Positions 11,462 through 23,189 of a DNA stretch of 64,000 nucleotides are shown here, piece by piece. The notes under the pieces are model-generated. The model was not told the DNA's origin, ran no database searches, and saw only the letters and a program-made list of their open reading frames with translations. How positions within the stretch are numbered: position 1 is the stretch's first letter; each line of letters starts with the position of its first letter. Source of the stretch: Coix lacryma-jobi var. lacryma-jobi (taxonomy: Eukaryota; Streptophyta; Magnoliopsida; Poales; Poaceae); assembly GCA_009763385.1 (NCBI GenBank), contig CM019831.1, positions 81,007,845 to 81,071,844 of the forward strand, read 5' to 3'. The translations under genes were made by a program, and so were the position numbers.

Positions 11462-11894
11462 TGGGAGTCCCCGAGCACTTTGCATCCATTGTGCTGGGCG
11501 TCGTGAAGTCTTCCGAGTAGGTCGAGTCTGGTCGTACGTTGGTGGAGACGTCCTGCGACCAGGTCGCCTGGCCGCGGTTGCACTTCTAGTAGGCTTCCGA
11601 CCAGGTTAAGCTGATCGCGAATGTAACAGCCTGAGCTATAGCCGAAGTGCAGCCGGGTGGAGTATTCTGCGTCGTCCTGCAAGAAAGGATGCAAGGTGCT
11701 GCAAGAAAAATTTTGAAGATCTTTCATCCGGTGAAGTGTATCCACTTTGGACGCAGCTAGACACCAGCATTCGACGGCGTTCCGGTTGAAGTCCATGCTG
11801 GTCCATACCAAGCTGTAGAAGAAAAAAGATAAACAATACATTCACCACTAGGTGAAGTGTATCCACTTAGTCCCCGAGCTTGGTAGTAGGTGTT
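11462..11894 (-). other. 3' noncoding region of Tat element H2, first part
   Basis: Colinear with 49807-50238. Contains CTCGGGGACT-like tracts, the first directly outside LTR L1 at about 11468. Element A interrupts it at 11900; it resumes at 22522. I see no gene here. Confidence 0.75.
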
Positions 11895-11899
11895 GTAGG
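11895..11899 (+). repeat. Target site duplication of element A, left copy (GTAGG)
   Basis: GTAGG immediately left of the 5' LTR; the partner is at 22522-22526. The uninterrupted site occurs once at 50239-50243 in copy H3 and inverted at 1636-1640 in H0. Confidence 0.92.
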
Positions 11900-13478
11900 T
11901 GTTGACGTTCACTAAGTGTCATATTCTTAGCATCAACAAGGTCATATAACACAACACAAGGGCCTAAAATCAACCAAAAACCTTTTATAAACTAACGATT
12001 TCCACTTGTTCTTGAGTTTTATTTGAATGTAGGAAATTGCAGGGTTTTGAGCAAAATGACCAAATGGACCCACCAGGAAGCAAGCCGACTTGCCTGGGCT
12101 CACTTTGGGCCAAGGAGGGGTGGCGCCCGCCACCCCTAGCTGGCGGGCGCCAGGGGGGAGATGGCCAAACTCCCCCCCTGCCACGTCACTGATCCAGGGG
12201 AAGCACCCCACACTCATTTGCAACCGTTGCTCACCTAAGTCGGTTCATCCAAGGGCTAAGAAGCAGTGTCACATGGAACATGGCCTAATTGCCCATGTGA
12301 TGGTTATTGGACAACCCTAACCGACCGTAAACCGACTTGGAGGACCTCCTGGATGCCGTTGGTGAAGAGGCAGTGGATGCAAGGGCCAGGAGGGTGGCGG
12401 CCGCCACCTAGGGCAGGCGCCCGCCACCACACTCATCCCCCTGAACTAACCCTAGGTCCATAAGTACCCGCCTAGGTCCCTTAGGCTATAAATAGGACCC
12501 CCCCCGAGCTCATTTGTACTCAGACCTCACCTCATTAGTCCCACTCTCTTGTAAGCGAAGCTCTGCTGAAGGAACACTCTAGTGGAGAGACTTAGAGTGA
12601 GAGCGAGAGTGTAGAAGAGAAGAGCTGGAGTTGTAATAGAGGATCTTCCAAGTCTCTGGTATAACTCCAAGTCTTCCTTCATTTATCTTAGTGTTCTTCT
12701 ACTTTCAGCATTTACTTTAAGTTCTCTACTTATTGTTCTTGTTGAGTGCTTTCGATCATAGATAACTTAGTATTTAGTTTATATCTAGTTTGGGTTCTTC
12801 GCTGAGTAATCAGTGCTCTAGTTTTGGACGCAAGATTAGAGTAGTATATATTAGTGTAAGCGCGGTGCTTAGACTAATTATACCTTAGTTTGTGGCTAGC
12901 CCCTCGGATAGCTGTGGTAGCAAACAGGTGGTGACAGCCGTAGGAGCCTTGAATTCCACCACGTAGTTGGGTTAGTTCTTCAATCATAAACCACGTTGTG
13001 CACGTCTGAGGTAAATAGTCCAGAGGGTGTGCACGGTTCGAAGAACTAGATAAAACCTTTATTGCTAAGTTAGTTGTGATCGTAAGTGTGTAGGAAAACA
13101 TTAATCTGTTCATCGGCCAGACCCCGCCGATTTAGGTTAGTAGTAGTTAGTCTTTCTTTCTTTCTTTTTAGTAGTAGTAGAAACCAACCCCCATTCACAC
13201 ATTTCGATCAACCCTGCTAGAATCACTAGTTGTTCATAGCGGTCCTAGTGTTAGTTCAGCCATAGTAGCTTCCCTGTGGAAATAAATACGATACTCGGTT
13301 ACTCCCGGGTGAAGTGCTACAATAGACTTATTCTGTGCGCTTGCGGAACCTACCAATAGTCATACGAATAATTAGTTATACTTCTTACATTAAGAAGTAC
13401 GAACAAACCTTTCTCGCACCGTTGTCAGGGATAGATTTCATAGTCTACTCCTAGTGACGACGTTAGCAAGAGTCAACA
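11900..13478 (+). repeat. Element A 5' LTR (1579 bp)
   Basis: Starts TGTTGACGTTCACTAAG and ends AAGAGTCAACA. The first about 40 bp form an imperfect hairpin (CTAAG/CTTAG and TGTTGA/TCAACA). GC palindromes are at about 12118-12155 and 12396-12432, TATAAATA at 12487-12494. A degraded PBS-like sequence lies inside the LTR at 13413-13430, 74 bases before the real PBS. Confidence 0.92.
12487..12494 (+). promoter_or_regulatory. LTR promoter TATA box, element A
   Basis: TATAAATA about 590 bp into the LTR, 55-90 bp downstream of a GC palindrome pair. The same arrangement recurs at 20231, 21531, 52767 and 60467. Confidence 0.7.
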
Positions 13479-13486
13479 AGCATTTC

Positions 13487-13504
13487 TGGCGCTGTTGCCG
13501 GGGA
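13487..13504 (+). promoter_or_regulatory. Primer-binding site, element A
   Basis: TGGCGCTGTTGCCGGGGA, 8 bases after the LTR. It is the tRNA-Asp-type PBS usual in Athila elements, with one change. Confidence 0.85.
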
Positions 13505-13608
13505 AGCAATTAGCTAGAATTAATTCTTTGTGATTCCTATTGAATTAACCCTCGTAGTTCTAGCGGGTATATATATATTGTTCGTTGTTGGTGATCGTTC
13601 AAATAGTC

Positions 13609-15774
13609 ATGGCCGCATTCAATCTTCCGAGCGACTATCAAGAAGATCCTGAGGCCATTCTTAAGAGAGCGAGAGCTAATCTCACTCCTCCGAGGAAGAA
13701 CCTGGAGCTTCGTGAGAGGAGTTCGTCAAGACAAGAATCATAGTCAAAAGTGACTGACGAACCAAGCTGCTCCAACGATCAATCAACATCGACGTCGACC
13801 AAAACACTCTGTGAGTATTCCATGCCTACTCTTGCTCACATTCCAGTGTTACCTTCTACTAGTAATGTAGATTTTGAGCTTAAACCTCACTTAATACGTA
13901 TGGCTCAAGCTATTGCATTTAATGGCAAACCTTCCGAGGATGCCAATGCTCACCTCCGGAATTTTCTGGAGATATGTAGTACAATTTCTGTGCAGGGAGT
14001 TTCGCAGGATGCCATTAGACTTCGTCTCTTTCCATTTTCATTAGTGGAAAAAGCGAAGCAGTGGTTCCTCTTCAACTCTGGACACCTGCTGACGTGGGTG
14101 AGATGCGCGGGTCAATTCCTCAACAAGTTCTGCCCGATAAGTCAGACTATTCTTTTCTGTAGCAAGATTTCCATCTTTGGACAGGGAGATGAAGAAACAA
14201 TCACTGAAGCTTGGGAGAGACTACAGGAGTATGTTGAATACTGTCCTCACCATGGTATGCAAGACTGGTACATGATCCAGAGCTTCTACAATGGACTCCA
14301 GCAAGAATCTTGACAACACATTGATGCTGTCGCCGGAGGTGCATACCTCTCTCTCGCTGTAGAGAAGGCAACCAAACTAATCGAGACAATGGTGGCGAAT
14401 CAAGGATGGACAGAAAAACGTGCTAGAGGTATGTCTGAAATTAAGCAAGCTGATCATGTTACCCTGCAAACTTTGGTAAAATTGCTAGAGCAAAGGATAA
14501 ATGAGAAGAGAGATCGTGCTGCAAAGGAGTACTACGCCAAGCAAAGAGCCGCTTCGTCAAGTGAAGGTCAAGCAGAAATTAAGAAAGAGGATGCCAAATC
14601 CCTTCTTAATAACGGTGGCTACGAAGAACCTCCAATTCCAATGATCCAACAACGGAATAATAAAGGTATGCCTCAAACCTCCGTATTTAATTCTCCTATT
14701 GGAAAATTAGTTTCTAATCAAGGTAGAATTAATGATAGCATAAATAATAAATTAATTGAACATGATAAAATGTTAGAAGGAATTTATGCTAAACTGAAAG
14801 ATTTTTCTGAAGCATTTAAGGAACAAATTAATTTTAATAAGAGATTAGAGCAAACAGTAGATAACATTAAATCTCAAATTAAATACTATGAGGAGGTAAA
14901 AGCTGTAACCACGAGAGGTGGTAAATCCACTCGTGATCCCCCTCATCCTAATTTAGTTCCCAGTAGTAATGCTTCTACAAAGAAAAATATTGTTAATGTT
15001 GAAGATGACGAAGAAGAGGAGACCCCAGCTGAACCTTCATCCAAGGTACGAACTGCTCCTCATGAATTCTATGATACACATGTATTACCTTTTCCAGATC
15101 GAAACAGAAATCCGAAGGAAGACGACCAATTCAAGAAATTCGTCGAGGTAATTCAAAAATTATATATACATGTGCCATTTATTGACGCTATGCAGGTTCC
15201 AACATATGCAAAATATTTGAGACACATGCTCAATAAGAAGAATCCAATTCCAAGTAGGGATGTGGTTAAATTGACCGAAGATTGCAGTGCGGTCATTTTA
15301 AACCAACTACTAGAAAAGAAGAAGGACCCAGGAAACCCAACGATCGCATGTTCAATTGGAGAGCAGCACTTCGAGCATGCACTCTGTGATCTGGGAGCAA
15401 GCGTCAGCGTCATGCCCAAGGTAATATATGATAAATTAAATCATCATACCTTGTCCCCTACTTCTATGTGTTTGTAGCTAGCCGATCAATCGCTCCAATA
15501 TCCCGCGGGAATGGCAGAGAATATTCCGGTGAAAATCCGGAATCTCTTTGTCCCGGTGGATTTCGTGGTTCTGGATATTAATCCCGACCACCGGACGCCA
15601 TTGATCTTGGGACGGCCATTTCTGAGCACTGCAAAAGCCACCATTGATGTAGGATTTGGAGAAATTCAGCTCCACATCAGTGGAAAGGAGGAGAAATTCG
15701 AGTTCGAACCGCGACCGGAAAAACACCCGTCATCAAAGTTCGTCGGTGCCGACATTCCACCACAACCACCGTGA
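13609..15774 (+). pseudogene. gag-pro: gag-protease of element A, three in-frame stops
   Basis: The frame begins MAAFNLPSDYQEDPEAIL at 13609 and runs in one phase to a stop at 15774 (722 codons including the stop). Premature stops are at 13741, 14311 and 15475. The N-terminal third matches plant retrotransposon gag (AIRLRLFPFSLVEKAKQWF, EAWERLQEYVEYCPHHGMQ), the middle is a Lys/Glu-rich coiled-coil-like stretch, and the C-terminal third is retropepsin-like with CDLGASVSVMPKV and LILGRPFLSTAKA. No CCHC zinc knuckle is visible, unlike family B. The C-terminal part keeps 32 bp between two GGAGAAATTC repeats that A' has lost, so this copy probably shows the ancestral C terminus. Confidence 0.88.
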
Positions 15775-16654
15775 AGGCGACACTAATCAGGAATCCAAAG
15801 CGGCTAACCAAGGTAAGTTAGGCTAAGGTAAGTCTTTATCCCCTCATTTAATTTTTCGTTTTACTTAAGCAAATTAATTTTCTGCAAAGTAGATGTTTAC
15901 TAGAGTGATTAGGTGGCACCTAGGGGGCTTAGGGCAGCCATTGGGGTGGCGCCCGCCACCCTAGGGTGCACTAGGGAGCACTAGTCAATCTCTAGACTAT
16001 TACACCTACCTCCTAGACCCAAATAACACCAAGGGAGACCCATGGCTTTGCTCATTTCAATGCAATCACTCACTCCCATGTCTCCCCATGTCTCCCCCTC
16101 TTCACTCCACCTTTTGGACACATCTCCACCCAAAAATTCTGGTGCACATGTGATGGAGAGTGACAAGGAGAGCACTAGGTGAAAGGAGGGGTGAGTTGGA
16201 GTGAAATTCAGCCAAGGAGGGTGGCGCCCGCCACTTTTTCCTAACGCCCGCCACCTCTATTTCCACATTTCGGTACAAAACTACTCCCGAGTAAGTTTCC
16301 CACCATCCTTGGTATAAAGTATGACCAGGACGAAGAATTGATCTATGAAATTTCCAGCTCACTTGCCCCATTTAGGAGGTTACACTCTTTCACTTTGCAC
16401 CGACCCGACTACTTTATTCCCCACTTGGAATTTCAGTGGACATTACGAGGGAAACCTCATGTGTCGGTTGTAGGCAAAAATGGGCAATGTGGTGTGGCGC
16501 TCGCCACTTATTGGTGGCGCCCGCCAGGTGGGAGGAGCTCACAGCCTCCCCCTTCCATCCTCAGCCTATAAATACTACCCACACCCCATGCAAGTTCTCA
16601 CAACTCACTCAAAACACAAAAACATCAGCCATCTTGAGCACTAGCAAGGAAGTC
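15775..16654 (+). other. Spacer between gag-pro and ORF2 with palindrome pairs and candidate internal promoter
   Basis: No coding signal. GTGGCG-CC-CGCCAC palindromes or variants occur at about 15944-15958, 16220-16250 and 16492-16528. A TATAAATA box follows at 16567-16574 and ORF2 starts at 16655. The A' counterpart (56052-56895) keeps all these features. Confidence 0.75.
16567..16574 (+). promoter_or_regulatory. Candidate internal promoter TATA box for ORF2, element A
   Basis: TATAAATA 88 bases upstream of the ORF2 ATG, preceded by a GC palindrome pair about 40-75 bp upstream, as in the LTR promoter. Whether it is transcribed is untested. Confidence 0.5.
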
Positions 16655-18319
16655 ATGGGCCCTCTCAAGAATTTCTTCACCGGCAAGAAGAAGAAGAGTA
16701 AGGGTGAGGGAAGTTCATCGAGAGCAAACACCCACATTCGCTTTGCTGGGAGTGATGAGGAGAGCGCCGGGTGGGGTACTCCATCCACCAACGAAATGTC
16801 GGTGGATCGGAACTCTCCGTTCACACACCAGGCCGGATCGACCCTCCGCATCCTGAACTCCGTCAATGATATCATCTGGCAGAGTGATCGGGAACGACAG
16901 GCCCAGAACATCCTCAGTGAGAGAGAGTTCGTTCACACTCGCCGCATCGACGACGACTTACTACGTCGCACTGGTATGGATGGTGAGTTTCTCTATATTT
17001 CTCGAACCCTAGGATGGGAAGATGCATGGATGGTTAATGAGGAGGGAATCCTTCCCCTCACAATGGAATTTCTAGCTACCATGCAATTGTCTGCTACTCA
17101 CATAACATTCCGGCTTCTTAATGAAGAGCACTCTCTTTCGTGGGGGCAGTTTAGAAAGCATTTAAATTTTGATGATACATGCTTGCTAAACCTGGAATCT
17201 GCTTGTACGAGTTTTAATAGAAATGATTTTTGGAAAAGCATTGCTGGGAACAGAGACCCAGGCTTGCCCCGTACAAGTAATATCCACAACCCCACGCTCA
17301 GGTTCTTTCACAAGTATATCAGTATCACACTTTTTCCAAGACCTGACTTGAGACCAATTAAAAAGCCCGAAATGCTGTTGCTTTATGCTCTAGTTAACCA
17401 CATAAAAGTATCACCCACCAAGGCCATGGCAGACTACTGGTCTAAATTTAATCAATGCACTGGAAATATTGACATGACATCATGGATAACTAGACTGGCT
17501 TTTAACATGGGTCTGCTGAACACCGCTATATACTCCTACATTCCTAGTGACCGAGACCTTTTGACCATGGAGCACTTCTCGCAAGGACACCTCTTGCGTG
17601 ACAACCAGGAGACCGGTGAGATTCACATGATCTACCAAGATTATGTGAATAAAATCACTCTTCCTGACATGTCACTTTGGTTGGTGAATGCACCAACATT
17701 ACTTTTGGCCCTGGAAACCGAGGCAGAGCAAAACCGCAGGTTGGCCCGAGAGAACATCATGCAGGTTCCCAGGAGGAGGACGCGAGCGCAGACCCGTGCA
17801 GCAGAAGAGGCCACAAGAGCCGCAGTAGCGGCACAGGAGTTTGACCCTTTCCATGCAGGGCAGTATGAAGGAGCAGCACACTATGGTCATTTGACACCCC
17901 CTGGCTCGCACCAAGTAGGAGGATGGAATTGGCAACAACCTCAACATCCACGGTAGGAATACGGCCAGGAGGCGTCCTTTCACTCATCCCAGTTGGGGAG
18001 TTCAACCCATTCCTTGGGAGGATCCACCGGGTACACTGGCTGTGGTGATGAGTTCTTCCATAGGGGAATCTCACCACAGGCCACTCGCCATTCGTCCTTT
18101 CATCAGGACGAGTGGATGCGCGATATGGGATATCTTCAGCACCAAATGAATGGACTCACCATGGATACTGCCGAAATCCGCTAGGACTTGAACAACTTGA
18201 ACCAAAATTTCCAGGAATTCCGCCAGGAAACTGGTGGAGAACTGGGTAATATTTCTTCTCTCCTACAGCAGAACCAGCAGAATTGGGACGACATGTACCG
18301 CCGTCAGGGATGGATGTGA
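16655..18319 (+). pseudogene. ORF2 of element A, Athila-ORF1-like protein, two in-frame stops
   Basis: A frame of 554 codons from MGPLKNFFTGKKKKSKGEG to the TGA at 18317, broken by stops at 17954 and 18182. The N terminus is basic (KKKKSK), a possible nuclear-targeting or nucleic-acid-binding stretch. The middle (roughly residues 90-330: YISRTLGWEDAW, LTMEFLATM, ITFRLLNEEHSLSWGQF) has the pattern of the ATHILA ORF-1 / plant transposon protein families; that link is from memory of the pattern. The C-terminal part is Arg/Ala-rich, then Gln/Asn-rich with a coiled-coil-like end. Function unknown. It lies where Athila elements carry extra ORFs, but here without pol upstream. Confidence 0.75.
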
Positions 18320-18986
18320 CCCAACCACGCCAAAAGCTAGCTTGGGGGAGGACCCCCGTCAACGAGGTAAGTATCAACACCGTCTTTATTTCTGTCAGTT
18401 TTATTTTTTTATTTTCAGTAATTTAAATTTGAGTTTTATCTTAGTTAATTTGCAGTTAAAAATAATAATAATAATAAATATGAAATGCTCTCATCATAAG
18501 TCTTTCTAATAAATAAAAATGTATGCCATGCATTAGAGTTATCATGGGAGAACGTATGCTAGAACTAAACTTGAGACATGAGCATTAGACTAAGTAAAGG
18601 GGAAGTAAGTTTCTACTTTGACTTGAGCGAGTCAAGTTTGTGGAGTTGTTATTTTGAAAAATTTAAAAACTTGCTCTAAGTACTTCTGTGGCAAAGAAAG
18701 TCCTACCAAAGGCAAATAAATTTTACTCTTAGAGTAGGAGCTTCCACTTGCTGCATGTTAGTGTTGAGCTAGTTAGACTTTTGTTGATAGTCATGGTATA
18801 GAAACTTGTCATATTTTTAGACCAAGGAATTCACTTGCACCCACCTATATAGTGCTATTCTTACACTGAGAATACGCACACAACATGCCTTTATTTCCAT
18901 TCACTGTTAGGAATACTCCATGGCAACATATCATGCACCATAATGAAATCTCAGGGACATGGCTATAGCATTTAAAAGAGAGAGAG

Positions 18987-19130
18987 AGAGCAAGTGCTCT
19001 AGAAAGAAAATTCAAAAGAGCAAGTGCTCTAGAAAGAAAAGAATATTCAAAAGAGCAAGTGCTCTAGAAAGAAAATTCAAAAGAGCAAGTGCTCTAGAAA
19101 GAAGAGAATATCGAAAAGAGCAAATGCTCT
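18987..19130 (+). repeat. Palindromic iterons in element A (5 copies)
   Basis: AGAGCAAGTGCTCT, a perfect inverted repeat AGAGCA-AG-TGCTCT, at 18987, 19017, 19052 and 19082, with a one-base variant at 19117. Spacing alternates 30, 35, 30, 35 bp. Confidence 0.88.
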
Positions 19131-19606
19131 CATTCATAGCCATGATCCCACAAAAGAGATAGAAAGGAGAAGTGCCATGAAAGTAGTAGCCACAATAAAT
19201 ACCACACACTTGCACATTCCTGGTCTGAACCTATGACTTGTTGCTCCTTTGCTCCATTTGTCTAACTTGGCAAAATTATGCTAGCATTGCATGCTCACTT
19301 TTATCCTACCCATTAAACCCCACATAAAGTCTTAGTGAGAGGATAATTCTTCCATTTCCACATACAAATATGAGTGATTGAGTGAGCCACAGAAGTTACT
19401 AAGCATGCTTTCTTTTGAACAAAACTTGCAAAAAAACTCCACATATCTTGATTAGCAAAATAGGCAAGGGAAAGACAAACCTTCTTTCTTGCTGGTCTTT
19501 TGTTCTAATCTTGAGTGCAGGGAAGGCTACCAATTCCATGATGATGAAAATAATATGGGCATACACAACAAAAACACATAGTTTCCAAGATTATTTCAAG
19601 TCCATG

Positions 19607-19643
19607 CTTGCTCGAGGACGAGCAAGAGGTAAGCTTGGGGGAG
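19607..19643 (+). promoter_or_regulatory. Hairpin and polypurine tract of element A
   Basis: CTTGCTCG-AGGA-CGAGCAAG at 19607-19626, then AAGCTTGGGGGAGC ending at 19644, two bases before the 3' LTR. The PPT primes plus-strand synthesis. The hairpin directly before it is also in A' (59840-59859). Confidence 0.8.
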
Positions 19644-19645
19644 CT

Positions 19646-22521
19646 TGTTGACGCTCACTAAGTGTCATATTCTTAGCATCAACAAGGTCATATAACACAA
19701 CACAAGGGCCTAAAATCATCCAAAAACCTTTTATAAACTAACGATTTCCACTTGTCCTTGAGTTTTATTTGAATGTAGGAAATTGCAGGGTTTTTGAGCA
19801 AAATGACCAAATGGACCCACCAGGAAGCAAGCCCACTTGCCTAGGCTCACTTTGGGCCAAGGAGGGGTGGCGCTCGCCACCCCTAGCCAGCGGCCGCCAG
19901 AGGGGAGAAGCCCAAACTCCCCCCCTGCCACGTCACTGATCCAGGGGAAGCACCCCACACTCATTTGCAGTCGTTGCTCACCTAAGTCGGTTCATCCAAG
20001 GGCTAAGAAGCAGTGTCACATGGATCATGGCCTAATTGCCCATGTGACGGTTATTGGACAACCCTAACTGACCCTAAACCGACTTGGAGGACCTCCTGGA
20101 TGCCGTTGGTGAAGAGGCGGTGGATCCAAGGGCCAGGAGAGTGGCGGCCGCCACCTAGGGCTGGTGCCCGCCACCACACTCACCCCCCTGACCTAACCCT
20201 AGGTCCATAAGTACCCCCCTAGGTCCCTTAGGCTATAAATAGGACCCCCAAGCTCATTTGTACTCAGACCTCACCTCATTAGTCCCACTCTCTTGTAAGC
20301 GAAGCTCTGGTGAAGGAACAATCTAGTTGAGAGACTTAGAGTGAGAGCGAGAGTGTAGAAGAGAAGAGCTGGAGTTGTAATAGAGGATCTTTCAAGTCTC
20401 TGGTATAATTCCAAGTCTTCCTTCATTTATCTTAGTGTTCTTCTACTTTCAGCATTTACTTTAAGTTCTTTACATATTGTTCTTGTTGAGTGCTTTCGAT
20501 CATAGATAACTTAGTATTTAGTTTATATCTAGTTTGGGTTCTTCGCTGAGTAATCAGTGCTCTAGTTTTGGACGCAAGATTAGAGTAGTATATATTAGTG
20601 TAAGCGTGGTGCTTAGACTAGTTATACCTTAGTTTGTGGCTAGCCCCCCGGATAGCTGTGGTAGCAAACAGGTGGTGACAGCCCTGGGAGCCGTGAATTC
20701 CACCACGTAGTTAGGTTAGTTCTTAAATCATAAACCACGTTGTGCACGTCTGAGGTAAATAGTCCAGAGGGTGTGTACGGTTCGAAGAACTAGATAAAAC
20801 CTTTATTGCTAAGTTAGTTGTGATCGTAAGTGTGTAGGAAAACATTAATCTGTTCATCGGCCAGACCCCGCCGATTTAGGTTAGTAGTAGTTAGTCTTTC
20901 TTTCTTTCTTTTTAGTAGTAGTAAAAACCAACCCCATTCACACATTTCAATCAACCCTGCTAGAATCACTAGTTGTTCATAGCGGTCCTAGTGTTAGTTC
21001 TGCCATAGTAGCTTCCCTGTGGAAATAAATACGATACTCGGTTACTCCCGGGTGAAGTGCTACAATAGACTTATTCTGTGCGCTTGCGGAACCTACCAAT
21101 AGTCATATGAATAATTAGTTATACTTCTTACGTGTGTAGGAAAACATTAATCTGTTCATCGGCCAGACCCCGCCGATTTAGGTTAGTAGTAGTTAGTCTT
21201 TCTTTCTTTCTTTTTAGTAGTAGTAAAAACCAACCCCATTCACACATTTCAATCAACCCTGCTAGAATCACTAGTTGTTCATAGCGGTCCTAGTGTTAGT
21301 TCTGCCATAGCAGTGTCACATGGATCATGGCCTAATTGCCCATGTGACGGTTATTGGACAACCCTAACTGACCCTAAACCGACTTGGAGGACCTCCTGGA
21401 TGCCGTTGGTGAAGAGGCGGTGGATCCAAGGGCCAGGAGAGTGGCGGCCGCCACCTAGGGCTGGTGCCCGCCACCACACTCACCCCCCTGACCTAACCCT
21501 AGGTCCATAAGTACCCCCCTAGGTCCCTTAGGCTATAAATAGGACCCCCAAGCTCATTTGTACTCAGACCTCACCTCATTAGTCCCACTCTCTTGTAAGC
21601 GAAGCTCTGGTGAAGGAACAATCTAGTTGAGAGACTTAGAGTGAGAGCGAGAGTGTAGAAGAGAAGAGCTGGAGTTGTAATAGAGGATCTTTCAAGTCTC
21701 TGGTATAATTCCAAGTCTTCCTTCATTTATCTTAGTGTTCTTCTACTTTCAGCATTTACTTTAAGTTCTTTACATATTGTTCTTGTTGAGTGCTTTCGAT
21801 CATAGATAACTTAGTATTTAGTTTATATCTAGTTTGGGTTCTTCGCTGAGTAATCAGTGCTCTAGTTTTGGACGCAAGATTAGAGTTGTATATATTAGTG
21901 TAAGCGTGGTGCTTAGACTAGTTATACCTTAGTTTGTGGCTAGCCCCCCGGATAGCTGTGGTAGCAAACAGGTGGTGACAGCCCTGGGAGCCTTGAATTC
22001 CACCACGTAGTTAGGTTAGTTCTTAAATCATAAACCATGTTGTGCACGTCTGAGGTAAATAGTCCAGAGGGTGTGTACGGTTCGAAGAACTAGATAAAAC
22101 CTTTATTGCTAAGTTAGTTGTGATCGTAAGTGTGTAGGAAAACATTAATCTGTTCATCGGCCAGACCCCGCCGATTTAGGTTAGTAGTAGTTAGTCTTTC
22201 TTTCTTTCTTTTTAGTAGTAGTAAAAACCAACCCCATTCACACATTTCAATCAACCCTGCTAGAATCACTAGTTGTTCATAGCGGTCCTAGTGTTAGTTC
22301 TGCCATAGTAGCTTCCCTGTGGAAATAAATACGATACTCGGTTACTCCCGGGTGAAGTGCTACAATAGACTTATTATGTGCGCTTGCGGAACCTACCAAT
22401 AGTCATACGAATAATTAGTTATACTTCTTACATTAAGAAGTACGAACAAACCTTTCTGGCGCCGTTGCCAGGGATAGATTTCATAGTCTACTTCTAGTGA
22501 CGACGTTAGCAAGAGTCAACA
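19646..22521 (+). repeat. Element A 3' LTR with internal rearrangement (2876 bp)
   Basis: Runs normally from 19646 to 21131. At 21132 it jumps back to copy the stretch starting at 20830 for 179 bp (21132-21310). At 21311 it jumps back again to the stretch starting at 20011 and continues to the LTR end at 22521. The net gain is 1300 bp, so TATA, U3 and R/U5 parts occur twice. The last base is followed by the GTAGG target duplication, so the element as a whole is intact at its ends. Confidence 0.9.
21132..22431 (+). repeat. 1300-bp internal duplication block of the element A 3' LTR
   Basis: 21132-21310 equals 20830-21008; 21311-22431 equals 20011-21131 at an offset of exactly 1300. Junction overlap is only one or two bases at each jump. 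Confidence 0.9.
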
Positions 22522-22526
22522 GTAGG
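22522..22526 (+). repeat. Target site duplication of element A, right copy (GTAGG)
   Basis: Matches 11895-11899; followed by CACGTGGTGCC, which continues the interrupted Tat 3' region as at 50239-50254. Confidence 0.92.
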
Positions 22527-23189
22527 CACGTGGTGCCAAGCTTATAATTTTCTACACAAAACAGAGTCATTTTTGAGGAAGAGAAAAAATGACGTGTGTA
22601 TACGTAGTCCCTGGGCCTGCTGTAAGAAGCAACATGGTTCTTGTAGCAGGGCCAAAGAAAATGCATTAGTATAAATATGAGGGGAGAGTCCCCGAGGGTA
22701 AAGTTGGAGATCTACCGTCCCTGGGAGTTACTGTAGCGCCGTCCAGGAATTGTAGAACTTACTGTTCGCCTGAAATCAACATTAGAACTAGCAGGGGTAG
22801 TCAGTCCCCGTGCATTAGTATCACGTTAATTGGCGCAAAATAGGTGAAATTGAAGAAATAAAAGACGGCGAACGGACAAGCCGTTTTATCAAACCAATGG
22901 TTCAAAGGCCCATTAAGACGGATGCGGGGTCGAGTGCGCGCGTGCTATTGCCGCAGGCGACGTGGCGGTCGTGGGAATGGTGGGCACTTGCTCCGAGGAA
23001 CCCTGGTGGCCAAGGGTCGGCCCGCACCGTATAAAAGGGGGAACGGGCAGCGGCGGTTCCTCACTTGCCTCTTGAGCTCTCGCCTCGTAGCCCTCGTCTC
23101 CTCTGCTTCCTTCAAGCGCGCGAGCGATTCCGAGCACCAAAACACTGTAGCTCCAGATCCAAATCTGAATCTACCCCTCATCATCGTCA
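22527..23189 (-). other. 3' noncoding region of Tat element H2, second part, with antisense-gene promoter
   Basis: Resumes the region broken by element A; colinear with 50244-50906. It carries further purine tracts (minus strand) and the TATA box of the plus-strand antisense gene at 23030-23036. The last about 150 bases would be the 5' leader of the antisense transcript. Confidence 0.75.
23030..23036 (+). promoter_or_regulatory. TATA box of the antisense gene, copy H2
   Basis: TATAAAA followed by GGGGGAACGGGC, 160 bases upstream of the ATG at 23190. Confidence 0.65.

Larger units (their letters stand above)
18320..19645 (+). other. 3' noncoding region of element A with iterons, hairpin and PPT
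   Basis: No frame is convincing. It holds five copies of the palindrome AGAGCAAGTGCTCT (18987-19130), a perfect 8-bp-stem hairpin CTTGCTCG/CGAGCAAG at 19607-19626, and the polypurine tract TTGGGGGAG at 19635-19643 before the 3' LTR. The same region in A' (58561-59878) is highly similar, so it is conserved despite having no coding capacity. Confidence 0.78.
11900..22521 (+). mobile_element. Element A: non-autonomous Athila-like Ty3/gypsy LTR retrotransposon
   Basis: Complete structure in order: 5' LTR, tRNA-Asp-type PBS, broken gag-protease frame, noncoding spacer with GC palindromes and a TATA box, broken ORF2, noncoding 3' region with palindromic iterons, hairpin and PPT, then a rearranged 3' LTR. 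Ends are TGTTGAC and GTCAACA, flanked by GTAGG. It has no RT, RNase H or integrase, so movement needed a helper. It sits in the 3' noncoding region of Tat copy H2. Three stops in gag-pro and two in ORF2 mean it encodes nothing intact. Confidence 0.93.

Noticed and set aside
18959..19162. 67-codon frame rich in Lys/Arg/Ser
   Set aside because: It is the translation of the palindromic iteron array.
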